DNA of 64,000 bases from Anthostomella pinea (lineage: Eukaryota; Ascomycota; Sordariomycetes; Xylariales; Xylariaceae): positions 62,001-126,000 of the forward strand of contig CAUWAG010000008.1 of the NCBI GenBank assembly GCA_963556695.1, read 5' to 3'. The position numbers and the translations under genes were made by a program. Below, in pieces: positions 43,014-54,230 of this stretch. Below the pieces are notes generated by a model. The model searched no databases, was not told the origin of the DNA, and was given only the letters and a program-made list of their open reading frames with translations. Numbering within the stretch: the first letter of the stretch is position 1; every line of letters begins with the position of its first letter.

Positions 43014-43928
43014 CTATTGCGTAGCCTTTTCGTTCTGGGCCTTCAAAACCTTCATAACCTTTCGTCGCTGGGTCATCATGTGCGTGTACAGGATGTAAGC
43101 GGCTACAACATCGTCTCGTTAGCATCCCAGTCATCCCAGAAGCAAACCACGCATGCATTAGGTATCGTATCGGACGTCACACTCACAAGGCGGATAGACC
43201 AGCACCACATAGCCCAGAAGCACCCACGAGTACAGCTCCATGCCGGCGTCCCTCGCGGGCCCGACGGCGCGCCAGATCAGCCAGGCCTCGCTGCTGATGC
43301 CGAGCGGGTACAGCACGAAGAAGGCGTGGTAGCGCAGCCAGTGCAGCGCCTTGGGCTGCCACCCGGACAGCGTCAGCGCGAAGTACGAGTACCGGATCAC
43401 CTCGGTCGTGGCCCACGCCACCAGCATGCTGCTGTAGGCCGGGCTCGTGGTTAGGGACGGGAACTGGTCCGTTATGCCCCATACGATCGCGTACCGGCTG
43501 AAGACTTGCATGAAGGTCGTGAAGAGGGGGGCGCGCACGATGCCTGTGGGTGGTGGTGGAGAGCTGTTAGTTGCTTGTTCTCTTGTTGTATGGACTTGGC
43601 TCTGGTGATTGAGGGACGGGGGAGGGGCGCAGGGCTTGGTGGTGCGGATGTGAGATATAGGAGGCAATGGATGTGAGGTCGAGCGTTGTATAGATCATTT
43701 GGACTCACCGAGTAGAGAGTGAAGCACCTCCATGCCCGCCAGCGTCTGCGTCCACTTGCAGAACTCGCCCGCGGCCGGGTAGGCGTACTGGTGGCCGCGC
43801 ATGGCGTTGGCGCCGATGACCCGGCCCAGCACCGTCAGCCAGAGCGTGGCCGAGATGGCATTGTAGAGGATCAGGTAGCCGTTCTTGACCGGCGAAGCCT
43901 TCTTAGCGGGTTTCGTCATGTCGGCCAT
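43014..43928 (-). CDS. PHS1: Very-long-chain (3R)-3-hydroxyacyl-CoA dehydratase
   Basis: Three exons (43928-43709, 43543-43187, 43102-43014) give 221 residues, the usual size of the PTPLA/Phs1 family. Six hydrophobic segments start with NGYLILYNAISATLWLTVLG. The family block GMEVLHSLLGIVRAPLFTTFMQVFSRYAIVWGI and the catalytic segment ATTEVIRYSYF, with the conserved Tyr and Glu, are present. The C-terminus is basic (QRRKVMKVLKAQNEKATQ), like ER-retained membrane enzymes. It catalyses the third step of very-long-chain fatty-acid elongation in the ER. ATG at 43928 is preferred over the upstream in-frame ATG at 44057. Confidence 0.95.
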
Positions 43929-44521
43929 GTTTGCAATCGTGGGGATATGGAGTCGTGATGGGCGTGCGGATGGTTGTGTGGGAGCAAGCTGGTCAGGAGC
44001 GAAACCGAGGTGGTGGTGCTCTGGGAATTTTGGGGAGCTCCCCCTGCCTGCCGGCATGCAGGTGGAGTGGGGCTTGAGATTTTGGTTGGGATTAGCGCAG
44101 GTACGGCAGCCCCAACCCTCTCATGCCTCTGTGAGCCTGTGTGAGAGTGATGGACGAGGGGCTTCATGGTGTTCAGCCAGCCAGTCCTCGACGACTCATC
44201 ACTGCAGTTCTCTACTGTCCACACCCGTCATTCCATGCTCTGCGTCTCTTGGGCTTCACCAGTCGGAATTGTTGGTGCCGTCTGGTCATATGATTTATTA
44301 CTTGCTTGAGGTCCAGAAAGCTCCTCAGCCTCCATACTTCTCAGCACTATTGCTAGCTGACGGGGGTATATAGGTACATCTTGCGCCAGTGAGACACGTC
44401 TTGCGACAGTGGTTGGTATCTCCATGAAATGTACAGCTCCCTTCCCGCTCTTGAAGCCCTTCCATAGGCTGCAAGATCATCTCTGATACATGTAGTATGT
44501 CAAGCCATCCGCTTCCCCCTC
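43929..44521. other. Upstream region of the dehydratase gene
   Basis: No supported ORF; presumably the promoter of the gene starting at 43928 and the 3' flank of the next minus-strand gene. Confidence 0.5.
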
Positions 44522-45703
44522 TCAATCATCCGTCAAGTCGACGAATTCTGCTTGCCGTCGGCGCTTTGGGGATCGTTGCACTAGGCTGTTCCCGGTTAGA
44601 TCCATGAATTCGTCGGGCTCTCGCTTCATGGCAGGCTTGCGCTCTTGCTTTACTTCGTTCTCTCGCTGGACTCAGTCAGTAAACCAGCCACATAATATCA
44701 GGATACTCGTCACATACTCTCATCTGATCGAGTCTCTCCTGCGCGAGGCGCTGGATCTCGACCTGAGACATCGTCTCAATACTGGGCAAGGAAGGTGGAT
44801 CTGGCGATGGAGATAGACTTCGAGGAATGATCATTTCTCGCTTCAAAGCATCTGGTAGAGGAGTTAGGAGCCAAGTTGAACATTTCTCTTGGTAATTGCA
44901 TACCTCTGGATCTGTAGTGAAATCGAAACACGCCAATAGGCCCATCATCCTCAGGGATATCATCGACCTGTGATGATTTGAGAGTAGGATTTTCGACTAT
45001 CTCGCCCACCGAGGTTCTGACATGATCCTTCCGTTAGCTCCTGTCTGCACCCACACCTCTGTAGGAATATGCGGCTTACGACATTCCGTGCGAGATCGCT
45101 TTGCCTTTGAGCGCCTTCTCGGTAACCTCGATTTTGTCTTTGCGAGTAAAAGAATGCTGTGACCCCCTGGCACGCCTACCAAGGTGAATGACTCGACTGA
45201 CTTCGACCTCGATGACGCCGAGGTGTTTTGCAATCTTCATATCGTCCTTGACGCGTTCCTTGCTCGAGTCGTCCACTTGACAGAGAGTTAGCTTGATCCC
45301 GCCACGCGCCATAGTCGTCTACCATACCAGTACTGACTGCAGAAAACTCGAACTTGTGCAGTAGCCATTGCTTGGAGCGCTGACAATACAACTCACGACC
45401 CTTCACGGCAGCGCTTCGCTGACTGGAATGCTGTCGAAACAGTTTGCCATGAACATACTTCCCATCAATGTATGTATTTAGCCTGAGCCGATGATCGCGG
45501 AAACCCCAATTGTAGTCGCTTGATGCGGCTATACGGATGGCGAACTCGGTATCATCGTGGCACTCGATGTAACTGCATGCAGTGGGACGGTCTGCATCTG
45601 CCATCGCTTCCAGCTCCTCCTGATTGGGAGGGTACTCGGTAACATTCTGACCATTGATCTGTACCGTCACCTCAACACCGGGAACATCCTCGAGAATGGC
45701 CAT
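44522..45703 (-). CDS. DUF7918-type fungal protein
   Basis: Five exons (45703-45328, 45275-45080, 45016-44904, 44851-44718, 44665-44522) sum to 320 residues. The N-terminal half (MAILEDVPGVEVTVQING, SYIECHDDTEFAIRI, LNTYIDGKYVHGK, KFEFSAV) and VIEVEVSRVIHLG resemble the fungal DUF7918 domain, a beta-rich module of unknown function. The C-terminal half is charged and probably disordered, with basic KREPDEF and SPKRRRQ segments that could act as nuclear signals, and repeated DLT motifs (MDLTGN, VDLTDD) that resemble SUMO-interacting motifs. Role unknown; nuclear location is an inference. Confidence 0.85.
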
Positions 45704-46304
45704 GGCGGAAATGGTCAGAGGGCAGCTTGCTGGCGGAAGAACAAGAATGAAGCACCAAGCGTTGAAAGTGAAGGGCGCAGGACGCGTAAAAGATCAAATT
45801 GGATGAGACGCGTCTGGTTCCCCCGCCAAATGAGGTTCCGCAGTAGTGCCCGGTAAGGCACGTGCCCACGACGATGGGTGCTTGGGTTGCAAGGAACAAC
45901 AAAAAGATGGAGGGAATGGAGGAAAACGGCGGACATCTGTGGGGAAAATCGGTATCTGTCCTAATGGTAGGAAGGGAAAAAAGCAAGCACCTTGATGGAC
46001 GAAGTGCACCTGCCCCAGACCTAAAATGCAAGGCCCCACCGCAGACGCTCTTGCACGAAGACAGTGCCTGGTCTTTACAGAGACAACAGCGATGGCAGTC
46101 GTCACTGATACGGATCGAGTCAATGACTTGCCTCTTGGTACCTAAGGTACGTACGCCTGGGTTCCAAGACGCGACAACTTACGAGAATGGTGTCAATGCC
46201 ACAGAAGAGACCAGCCAAATGCACGTGGCCTCAAATGTCTAGTGCCAACTGATGAGTGGCAGTCGAGTCATTTGGTGAGGCCGAGGTCTTCGATTCCCGA
46301 CGAG
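45704..46304. other. Intergenic region, nothing recognised
   Basis: Upstream of the DUF7918 gene; short unsupported ORFs only. Confidence 0.5.
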
Positions 46305-47035
46305 TTAGTAGCAACTGGGAAACGGATGAGATAAGTTATGTCTGAAGTCATTGACTGAGTCTGCATAGGCTGTCCCTCGGGCATGCTCCCATGCACCAAA
46401 GAAGCCGCAGAGCTGGCAAACATGTCCTCCCCTACTATAACCTCCTTTTGCTCCTAAGCATTCGTCGCAATAGCTGTCGCCGTCGCGCCTCTCGTCCGCG
46501 GCGGCCACTCAGGCGGTGGGGTATCTGACGTTTCGAAACGGACACGTCTTTGCATTGGCATGCCGTCGGGAGGCGAACTGGTACCGCCTACGTTGCTGTC
46601 TAGCAACTGAGATGGTTGCTGTGGAGGTTCCTTTTTTGGCCTCGAGCCTCCTGGTGTCATTTCTGGCGGCGCGGTGATGATTCCCGTGCCTGGAGATGGG
46701 CCGGTGATTTCCTCTGGAGGGATATGGCATGACTCGACATCGAAGGCGGAGGGTGGAGCAACGGTGCCAGAGTGTGCGAGCGGTCGCGGCGTCGTACTCG
46801 CTCGGAGGTTGCTTGTGGATTCATCGCTCTCGGTACTGGTGGCATAGGCTGTGAAAATTGGGGTGATCTCTGTCTGGATCGTGACTATCGGCTCTGGGTC
46901 GTCGCTCGAAACAGCTGGTATGAATACCTGGCTCGGGTCTGCTACGGTGTCGTTGAGGGTGTCATTGAGGGACGAGACTGATGGTAGCTGGTTGGGTGCG
47001 AGCAGAGTGTCTCTGGTGAAGTATGGAAGTCCCAT
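46305..47035 (-). CDS. Hypothetical disordered protein, possible C-terminal zinc-binding segment in a second frame
   Basis: The ORF 47035-46454 encodes 193 residues rich in Ser, Thr, Pro and Asp, with no signal peptide, consistent with a disordered fungal protein. An overlapping frame, 46508-46305, reads YCDECLGAKGGYSRGGHVCQLCG, a CX2C-X13-CX2C pattern like a small zinc-binding module. No GT-AG intron clearly joins the two frames. A frameshift, or two unrelated chance ORFs, are both possible. Confidence 0.4.
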
Positions 47036-47376
47036 TTGCGGTCGCTGACTTTGTCTTCGGGGATATGCTCAGGAGGGAAGAGCTGGTCTTTCTGAAGCGG
47101 GCAATGCGACTATTTGTAGACGTCCACTGTGAGGGAATGGTAACCGCCATGAGACTCATATAGTATTGACATTGAAGCTTGCAGTCAATCTCGTCGGTGA
47201 TGTCTCTGTGATGTCTCGTAGTACAACAGCTCTGGGGCTATGACACAGGCAGGACCTCAGATTGTCACTACATCTAAAAATCGGCAAGATGAAGTACGTT
47301 CTCTTTCCATGGTCATGAGTCCAATCGCCCCTATCTCATAAAGATGGTGAATGGTATGGTTTGACGACACATGCAC

Positions 47377-48098
47377 TCAAGCCAACCACTCAACCCCGAA
47401 CTCCTTAAAACTCACACTCAACGGCTCCCTCGCGCCCTTCGCCGGCCGCGCCACCAGCGGACTAACATCCAGCACCCAGCCCTCACCCGCGTCCTCATCC
47501 TCGTCCGCAAGTACCCAGCAGATCTCCCGCAGCGGGATGCGCTCCACCTCCCTCTCGCCCTTCTCATCCAGCACGACCTGGTAAACCCAGATGCTCCTCC
47601 CGTTCTCGTCGCTCTCGCGCACGGCCTCGAGCGTGACGCCGCGCGCCGGGTCGACGGGCCGGCTCAGCGCGCTGATGCTCCAGTCCGCGTACCGGTCGCA
47701 GGCCACGGTGCTGAGGTGTGGCGCGCCTTGGTAGAACTCGATGCCGGTCTTGATCCACTTCTCGGGCGGGGTGGGGGACGAGGTGGAGGAGACGCGCTTG
47801 GGCACGAGGAGCATGCCGGCTTGGTCGTAGCGCTCGGTCCAGTCGGCCCAGAAGGTGACGCGCGCGGACTTGAACTTTGTCAGGAGGCCTGAGGAGGTTC
47901 GGCTAATGGGTGCTGAGATTCGGGTCAGTGGTGAGTGGTGTGGGTGTTCATCCATAGGATGCATGTGTCTTGTGAAACGAGATGTTGGTTGGTTGGGCTG
48001 GGTAGCTAACCGTTCCAAATGTTGGTGCTCGGGGGCTTCTTCCATATATCGGTGCCCGGTTCTGCTTGGAGCGTGAACCCGGCGGTGGTCTTATCCAT
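47377..48098 (-). CDS. DUF1349 (concanavalin-like fold) protein
   Basis: Two exons (48098-48011, 47912-47377) encode 207 residues. The frame shows TTAGFTLQAEPGTDIWKKPPST, ARVTFWADWTERYDQAGMLL, EKWIKTGIEFYQGAPHLSTVACDRYADWS, LREICWV and ARPAKG, the conserved landmarks of DUF1349. Members adopt a beta-sandwich and occur in bacteria and fungi; some bacterial ones are described as regulators of enolase, but no fungal role is established. No signal peptide; cytosolic. The splice joins IWNA to PISRT in frame. Confidence 0.9.
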
Positions 48099-49366
48099 GA
48101 TGATCTTGATGTAAGACGGCTTGAACTTGTCATTCACAGAGCACAACTGGAATTTCAATATTCTAGATGAGCTGCGGACAGGGACACTCTTATATACTCT
48201 CTCAAGCTGAGGGGTAACTACGCGCGATAATTGCTCCTGTGTTCTGCTCGTGAGGTTGGGAGTTCCGATCCGGAAGCGAGCTCTCCGCTTCGGAGTAAGA
48301 GCGTCTTCGGGACGGCCGACGGCTGTAGGCGGAATGCGTCAGATGTACTGCCAAGACTACATCGTCGCCAGACCCCACGTACCTGTCCATTCCGCTCCGT
48401 ACCTTACCTTCTGCCATCTGGTACCCCTTTCAGCAAAATTTCCCTTTCGGTGCTGACGAAGCCGACGATCTTTGACATATACATAGTAAAGAGCTGAAGA
48501 ATCCGAACGACCAGGATTCTGTCCGCTGTGGCGGAGGTACCGCATCGGGATCGGCCGCCTGCCCTCTTGAGATCGTCACCAGCCTAGTATAGAGTGAAGA
48601 TAAACAGCTTGAAGGGAAGATATATGCAGCAACCTGGTTTTGTCTATACATCCATTGTATCTGCTACAATACGATGCTTGGGTCCATAAGCATACCTGAT
48701 TACCTGACCGAGTGGCTTCTCACGATATCCGTAAGACCATAGCCATAGAAAGCGACGAGATCTAGGTCTAGCACCGTCTACCACCATAGTTGGTCCAGCT
48801 ATGAACACTCCGTCATGGCTCAAGAACCTCGCAGGTTTTGGTTGCAATGCGGAAGTTGCTGCTAAGTTCTTTTATTAATAAAGCGCGTCGCTAATTGTTT
48901 TGCGTACTAGTTACTCGGTATTATATCAAGGGGTGATATCAACCTTCACCGGTGTTGCGGCGACTCGGCGACATATCCTCAACTATTACGAGGTACCTGT
49001 TACAGAATGAAGCTTTTCTTCCATCTACTTGCGCGAAGAGAAGGCGATCCGAAAACGCCTTCGAGGGGTTCGTCTGGACGGCGCTGCCACTCAGTACCCG
49101 TGAACGATGAAGGGTTTCATAGTTTATTGAACAGTGCGACGTCATACATGTACGGGAAGTACCCCAAGCCCTCTTTTGCCATTCAGTATCCTGATCCGGC
49201 TTCATACTAATGGCCCCGCCAGTATTCCAATTGCCACTCCCTACATGTCCGCCCTTTCCCCGATGGACCAACCCGCTTCCCGGTGCCTTCAGAGACCATT
49301 TCTAACTTATCAGGCCAGATGATCGCGTCCTCGGGTTCGTCCATGGCCCTGCCCCTCTTGCTTCTC
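48099..49366. other. Intergenic region, nothing recognised
   Basis: About 1.3 kb with only short ORFs on both strands; a small AT-rich patch near 48865-48925. Confidence 0.5.
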
Positions 49367-49858
49367 TCAATCGGAGTCTGGATATGTAGCACTCATGTCG
49401 ATCTCCACAGACTCCCCATGATTGCTACCCGCGTCCGTGTCGGACTCGGTGTCATCGCCACCCGCGCCCGTCTCGGACTTCTTGCAAGCGGACTCGGGTG
49501 GCCACGGGAACCTTTCATTATTTCCATTTTTCAACACCTCGTCTTCGTACCAACTCTTCATCACCTTGTACCCATCATAGGACCCCCTCACCTCCTGCAT
49601 CAGCTTGGTGATGCAAGTGTTCTGGCAATTCTCGGCTTTTTTGATCTCTGTACCGCCGGGGGTGGCAATTTTGCCGGTGATGGCGCCCTGACTGGCGCCG
49701 CAATCGCACACGCAGCGAGTCACATATCGCTTGTAACCGAGAAGGTCACTCATGTCCCAATCAACTTTTCGAGGGGTGATGGTTTGATGAGTCGGCTTGC
49801 TCCAGGCGAGAGCTGGTAGTAGGGCGCTGCATACGCCAAACAACGTGAGGAGATGCAT
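49367..49858 (-). CDS. Small secreted cysteine-containing protein
   Basis: A single-exon ORF of 163 residues beginning with a signal peptide (MHLLTLFGVCSALLPALAWS). The mature protein has TRCVCDCGASQGAITG, AENCQNTCITKL and SACKKSE, six cysteines in a compact N-terminal region, and an acidic Ser/Asp-rich tail. A TATA-like ATATATATG lies about 180 bp upstream (minus strand). No family recognised; its length, signal peptide and paired cysteines are typical of small secreted (effector-like) proteins, an inference only. Confidence 0.78.
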   Translation of the reverse strand: MHLLTLFGVCSALLPALAWSKPTHQTITPRKVDWDMSDLLGYKRYVTRCVCDCGASQGAITGKIATPGGTEIKKAENCQNTCITKLMQEVRGSYDGYKVMKSWYEDEVLKNGNNERFPWPPESACKKSETGAGGDDTESDTDAGSNHGESVEIDMSATYPDSD

Positions 49859-51169
49859 GGACGATGTCACGTTCTTGGGAGATGTGTGGTTGGGATGTGT
49901 GGTCGGGATGTGCGGTCGGGATGCTTCGTCTGGATGATTGGCCGGGTAGCGAGGAGGACTTGAGCTTGAGAGTAGTGTCAGAAGATGAGGGATTGTGTTG
50001 CAAACATGATTAGTTGCTCCGAGCGGACACGCACACATATATATATGTGTGTGTATGTGTCCAGATTCACCATGTACACCAGTGGCGAGCATGGCGATGC
50101 CTAGGACCAAATTCACTTATGCTTGCGGCTTCAGAGCAACATCGATTTTACCCAATTTTAGCTTGAAGGTGACAACAATGGCAGGGGCCTGGGGAATCAA
50201 TCCTCCAGGGGATCCATCCGCTTTGGGAAATGCCCAGTCAGAGGTAAGTAAGTACATGTAAGCTGTAAGAGTGCTCTCGAAAGTCACAATTGAAGATATA
50301 CGACAAAAAGTATTATTGACGAGTACTAAGAGGGTTCCGAATATACAGAGCTATGAAGAGGAAATGCATCATATCGGAGTGCGGTACGGAACTCTTAGGT
50401 TAAACTATGAAGCGTATACTACACGCCAAATACAAAAACGTGGAAGGTCGGTAGCATACTACTGTTAGGGTACAGGCATCTAGGATGGTAATGGTTGGCG
50501 GTTCCTCATGCTGACGGAAAGTTCCGATCGCGTAAAGTTCAATAAAATCCAATAAAGTCCTATATAGGATTGTAGATAACTATAGACTGGAACTTTTCGT
50601 GTTTTCACCGTCATGTCACAACGATGGATCTGTGGTGGAGGCTGGGATGACAAGGAGGCCTCATGGGCTTCCGTTGTCCTTTCCCCATGCCGAGCCGGCG
50701 ACACCGGCCCATCAGAAGGATGATCGTAGACTGGCGTACGTGTCCTAGTCACTGGACGGTACGAGCTTCACGTGGAAGTAAATGGGTGTTAGAGACTTTG
50801 CGGCAATCAGCTTTAGCCGACTAAGACCCTAAAGGTTATTAACGCTGAATGATCATCCATATTCGTTGTGGCAGCTCTGTCAAGTCAAATCCAACATGAG
50901 AGCGCCGTTGTATGAACATCTATGGCAGAATGATGGTTGCGACCAGATATCCAGACGCATCTCTTCACCGAGCCCGACCGGCTCCGTAGCAGTTCATCTT
51001 GCACATCCCGAGTTCGCTGACATTTTTCACATCCTAGAAAGACAGAATGACGCTGTCCTAATCAAGGCCCCTTTTCCGTTTTCCGTTACCCGTTTTCCGC
51101 ATCCAATATGCTGCCCCTTTTTCCGTGACCCAACCATGCAGTTTTAGTTTTACACATTACAATCGCCTG
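49859..51169. other. Intergenic region, nothing recognised
   Basis: Holds the promoter of the small secreted-protein gene and a GGTTGGGATGTGTGGTCGGGATG short tandem near 49888-49925. No further gene supported. Confidence 0.5.
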
Positions 51170-52297
51170 TTATGGATCGCCAGAGCCTGTGCGTTCCAAA
51201 AGTGGCCGCTGATCCCACCGTTGCTCATTGATGCTGTTCTCGTCATCTTCAACAGCCTCCTCTTCATCTGACTCCGCTTCATCCGTGCTATAGATGAAGA
51301 ACTGGGCGAATATGCCCAGATCCAGGAGCAATGTACCCAAGCTACCAGCCACCCAAGAGAGGTTGACGAGGATGTATCTGCCGTATATCCTGCTAGCCTC
51401 GCCGGGGTGACATCTATGACCACACTTGGGGTCGTAGGCGAAGATGGACAGGACATAGGTGAGGTTGCCCAGGCAGGCAAAGAGGAAGAAGAGGATGCTG
51501 ACTCCCTCAGTTGACTTGCGCCGCCAGTTAAGCAGGAGCTGGGGAAGACGAGAACCCAGATACAGTACGGCACACAGCCACCCAAAGATCTGGCCCCAAA
51601 CGTCAAAAGTCGGAAGACCCTCTTCAGCAGGCAAGCTGGGTGCGCTACGAGAGTACTCCCGGCTGAACACCCAACCCAGTACACCTGAGGCACAGACCAT
51701 GAGAACAGCCACCAGGTTCCAGAGGAATGACTGTAGTCTTGTCGGCGTCGGCGGAGGAGTGGTGGGGTTCTCCGACACCAAAGGGACCGCTGGGCTCAGG
51801 TGCGACCATCCGCTGCCCCTCCTCTCCCTCTCGTCCAAATCTGCGTGCAGAAGCCCCGTTCTCTCATTCGGCTCGCCGGCAGCATGGCCATTGGATGGCT
51901 TCTTCGGCGGCGGTACGACCTCGTCCTTCCATGTGAAGCCCTTGTAGGAGAAGCACTGCGCGAGCAGGACGACATCGGCAATGGTGTAGTAGATTGCGAG
52001 TATCAGCATTGTAGGAAGGACGCCCTGTAGCACGGCGCCGAGGATATTGAAGACATCGCCGAGGAGCCAGATGATGATGAATTGGACCGAGAGGCCGTCG
52101 GCGGAGCTTCGTCGGAAGTTTTCTATGATTTGCGGCGAGAAGACCACTACCCATGCTGCGATGGAGATGGAGCTTCAAGGCGGGAATTTCAGCGTGATTT
52201 CTTGGTGACATGCTGGAGACGAGATTGGAAAAACTTACCCGCAAATACCTGATATAGCCTCGACGTCGAGGTTTAATGGCCCCGTGGGAGGAGCCAT
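51170..52297 (-). CDS. PQ-loop vacuolar amino-acid transporter (Ypq/Rtc2 type)
   Basis: Two exons (52297-52239, 52172-51170) encode 353 residues. Two PQ-loop repeats are clear: ISGICGSISIAAWVVVFSPQIIENFRRSSADGLSVQFI near the N-terminus and YLGSRLPQLLLNWRRKSTEGVSILFF in the second half. Seven hydrophobic segments are expected, with a long polar Pro-rich loop between segments 3 and 4. Family members export cationic amino acids from the vacuole or lysosome. The C-terminus is acidic and ends RPLLERTGSGDP, with a possible acidic/dileucine vacuolar sorting signal. Confidence 0.94.
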
Positions 52298-52868
52298 CTT
52301 GGGCGGCGGCAGGTGAAGGCCGGTCTCACGAGATGGAGTAACAAGAGAGCTCGTGGGTCATCTGCTGTGCTCTGTGAGCAAATGACTCTGAACCACTATT
52401 CGGGACAAGCTTGTCTGAGCCTGGTATCGCAATGATAGGAGGTAGATATGTTGCGACGCACAGGCGGCGGCTCGTGGACTCGTCAAGATGGTGACGAAAT
52501 TTTGATTGATGCAGCGGAAAAGATGGACAAGCACCAACGCGCCAAAACTTGCCCGGCGCCACGTGCACTAAAGTCCGGTACCTATGACGCCTGAAACTTC
52601 CCCATGTTAATGCATTCTGCGGGGAAGTTACCGTCCTCACAGGTGAATCGTGATGGGCAGGGTGAGAAAAATACTCTACTTGTTGGATGCAAGCGAGTTC
52701 AGATTATTCAGGTTGTCAAGTGTGTTCTGTTGTTGTGCTTGTTCTTCTCTGCTTCTTCAGCGTACACAGATTGATCATCTGTCTTCTTGGTGGGTCAGAT
52801 GCCCTGTGCGTCTCTGCCCCACTGGAGATCTTCCGGTGTCTATTTCCGGCTCCCATTCAACACTACTG
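52298..52868. other. Upstream region of the PQ-loop transporter gene
   Basis: No ORF support; ends at the first palindromic repeat at 52869. Confidence 0.5.
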
Positions 52869-53540
52869 AGTAGAGTATTTGCCCAATACTCTTCTAACCT
52901 AATGTAGTACTATAGGATACTAGAGTACTACTATGTAAAATTTGCTTTTTTATTTTAAAAATCCGGAAGAATTATAATCAGGTATAATTAAACGTAACTA
53001 AGCTTAATACTATATATAATATAAAACTTTATCTACATATAAAAAGCGTATTTTAAAGATTTATCTATATATAATAATATGATGTTTTCATACTTGGTAT
53101 AAAAATATTATACGTCATATAAGAACATTATATAATGTATAAAAAGATAAAAATCAAAGGTTTTTTAACTTAAAAAAATAAATATCTTTATTAATACTTA
53201 TCGTATTGTCAGATGGTGGATCCCAGATATGGTGCCCTTAGGTGCAGTACCCACTAGGGGGCTGTCAAGGGAACAGTGGATCTACCCTGGCATGGTGCAG
53301 TATAGTATTTAGCTGTAGATTAGCCCTGCCAAGCATACTTGAGAATGACAACAACGTTTGCAGCGACTGCTCACACCCTTAAGGCTTGTGGCCATTCTAC
53401 AATCTCACACGTATAAAAATATTTTATACATGTTTAAATCACGTATTTTTTACTTTAAATCTATAAGATTTAAAATTAATATAAAGTGGAGTCTTCTCCA
53501 CCTTAGTATCCCTAGTAGAGTATTTGCCTAATACTCTACT
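52869..53540. repeat. AT-rich block bounded by 27-bp palindromic direct repeats
   Basis: AGTAGAGTATTTGCCCAATACTCTTCT at 52869-52895 and the near-identical copy with perfect palindrome arms AGTAGAGTATT/AATACTCTACT at 53514-53540 flank about 620 bp of DNA. Parts of it (52930-53210, 53405-53480) are very AT-rich. The middle (53215-53400) is of normal composition. It may be a RIP-mutated insertion with short terminal repeats. Confidence 0.6.
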
Positions 53541-54230
53541 AAGTAGAGTAGGCTAGTACCCTAGTAGAGTACCAATACTATAGTATATTTTCCACACCCT
53601 GGTGATAGGGCTTCTTCGTTCACCTCCGTCAGCTCGTCGATATACCTATCAGGCTCCAACTCCATCTCCAAGCTACCTGATTCGGCATTTGAGTCCAGAT
53701 CATAGATGGCGGCATCCATGCTGATTATACAGGTTCTACAGATTTGGGAAACTCGGGAGAGGCTATCGACTCATGTACATTCTGTCATCTCGGTGTTGCT
53801 ACCCAGGCCTCTTCCACATGACAGCAACACCTTTGACACCATTGAGGCACGGGTTCCTGCAGACGAGTGTGAGATCCGTGGCGACAAGGGATGAGATATG
53901 TGAGATATGTCTGGCTCCGAGTCCTGAGTCTGACTTCGATTAGTAATCCACTCCATACAGTCAGCCGTTATCGTGAATCACCCCCACCGAGCCCACCACT
54001 CACGGCTTTGCAGACTAATCAGTAATCATCATCATGAATGAGCCTAGGAGTTACCGTGTGCGTCGACGGCGTTAGTGCTTTTCTCTCTTCCTACATCATT
54101 TTGCCTTTCTATCTTGCCAGCTGCAGTTTCTGATTTCTAACACTACGCCGCTTCTTTCACTCTCACTTCATCATCTCATTACCGTAGTGAGCAGAGACCA
54201 CCCGAAATCCGGAGCAAAAAGAGGGCCGTT
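53541..54230. other. Upstream region of the NADH pyrophosphatase gene
   Basis: Further AGTAGAGTA fragments near 53541-53575, then a non-coding stretch with pyrimidine-rich DNA just before the ATG at 54231. Confidence 0.5.
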
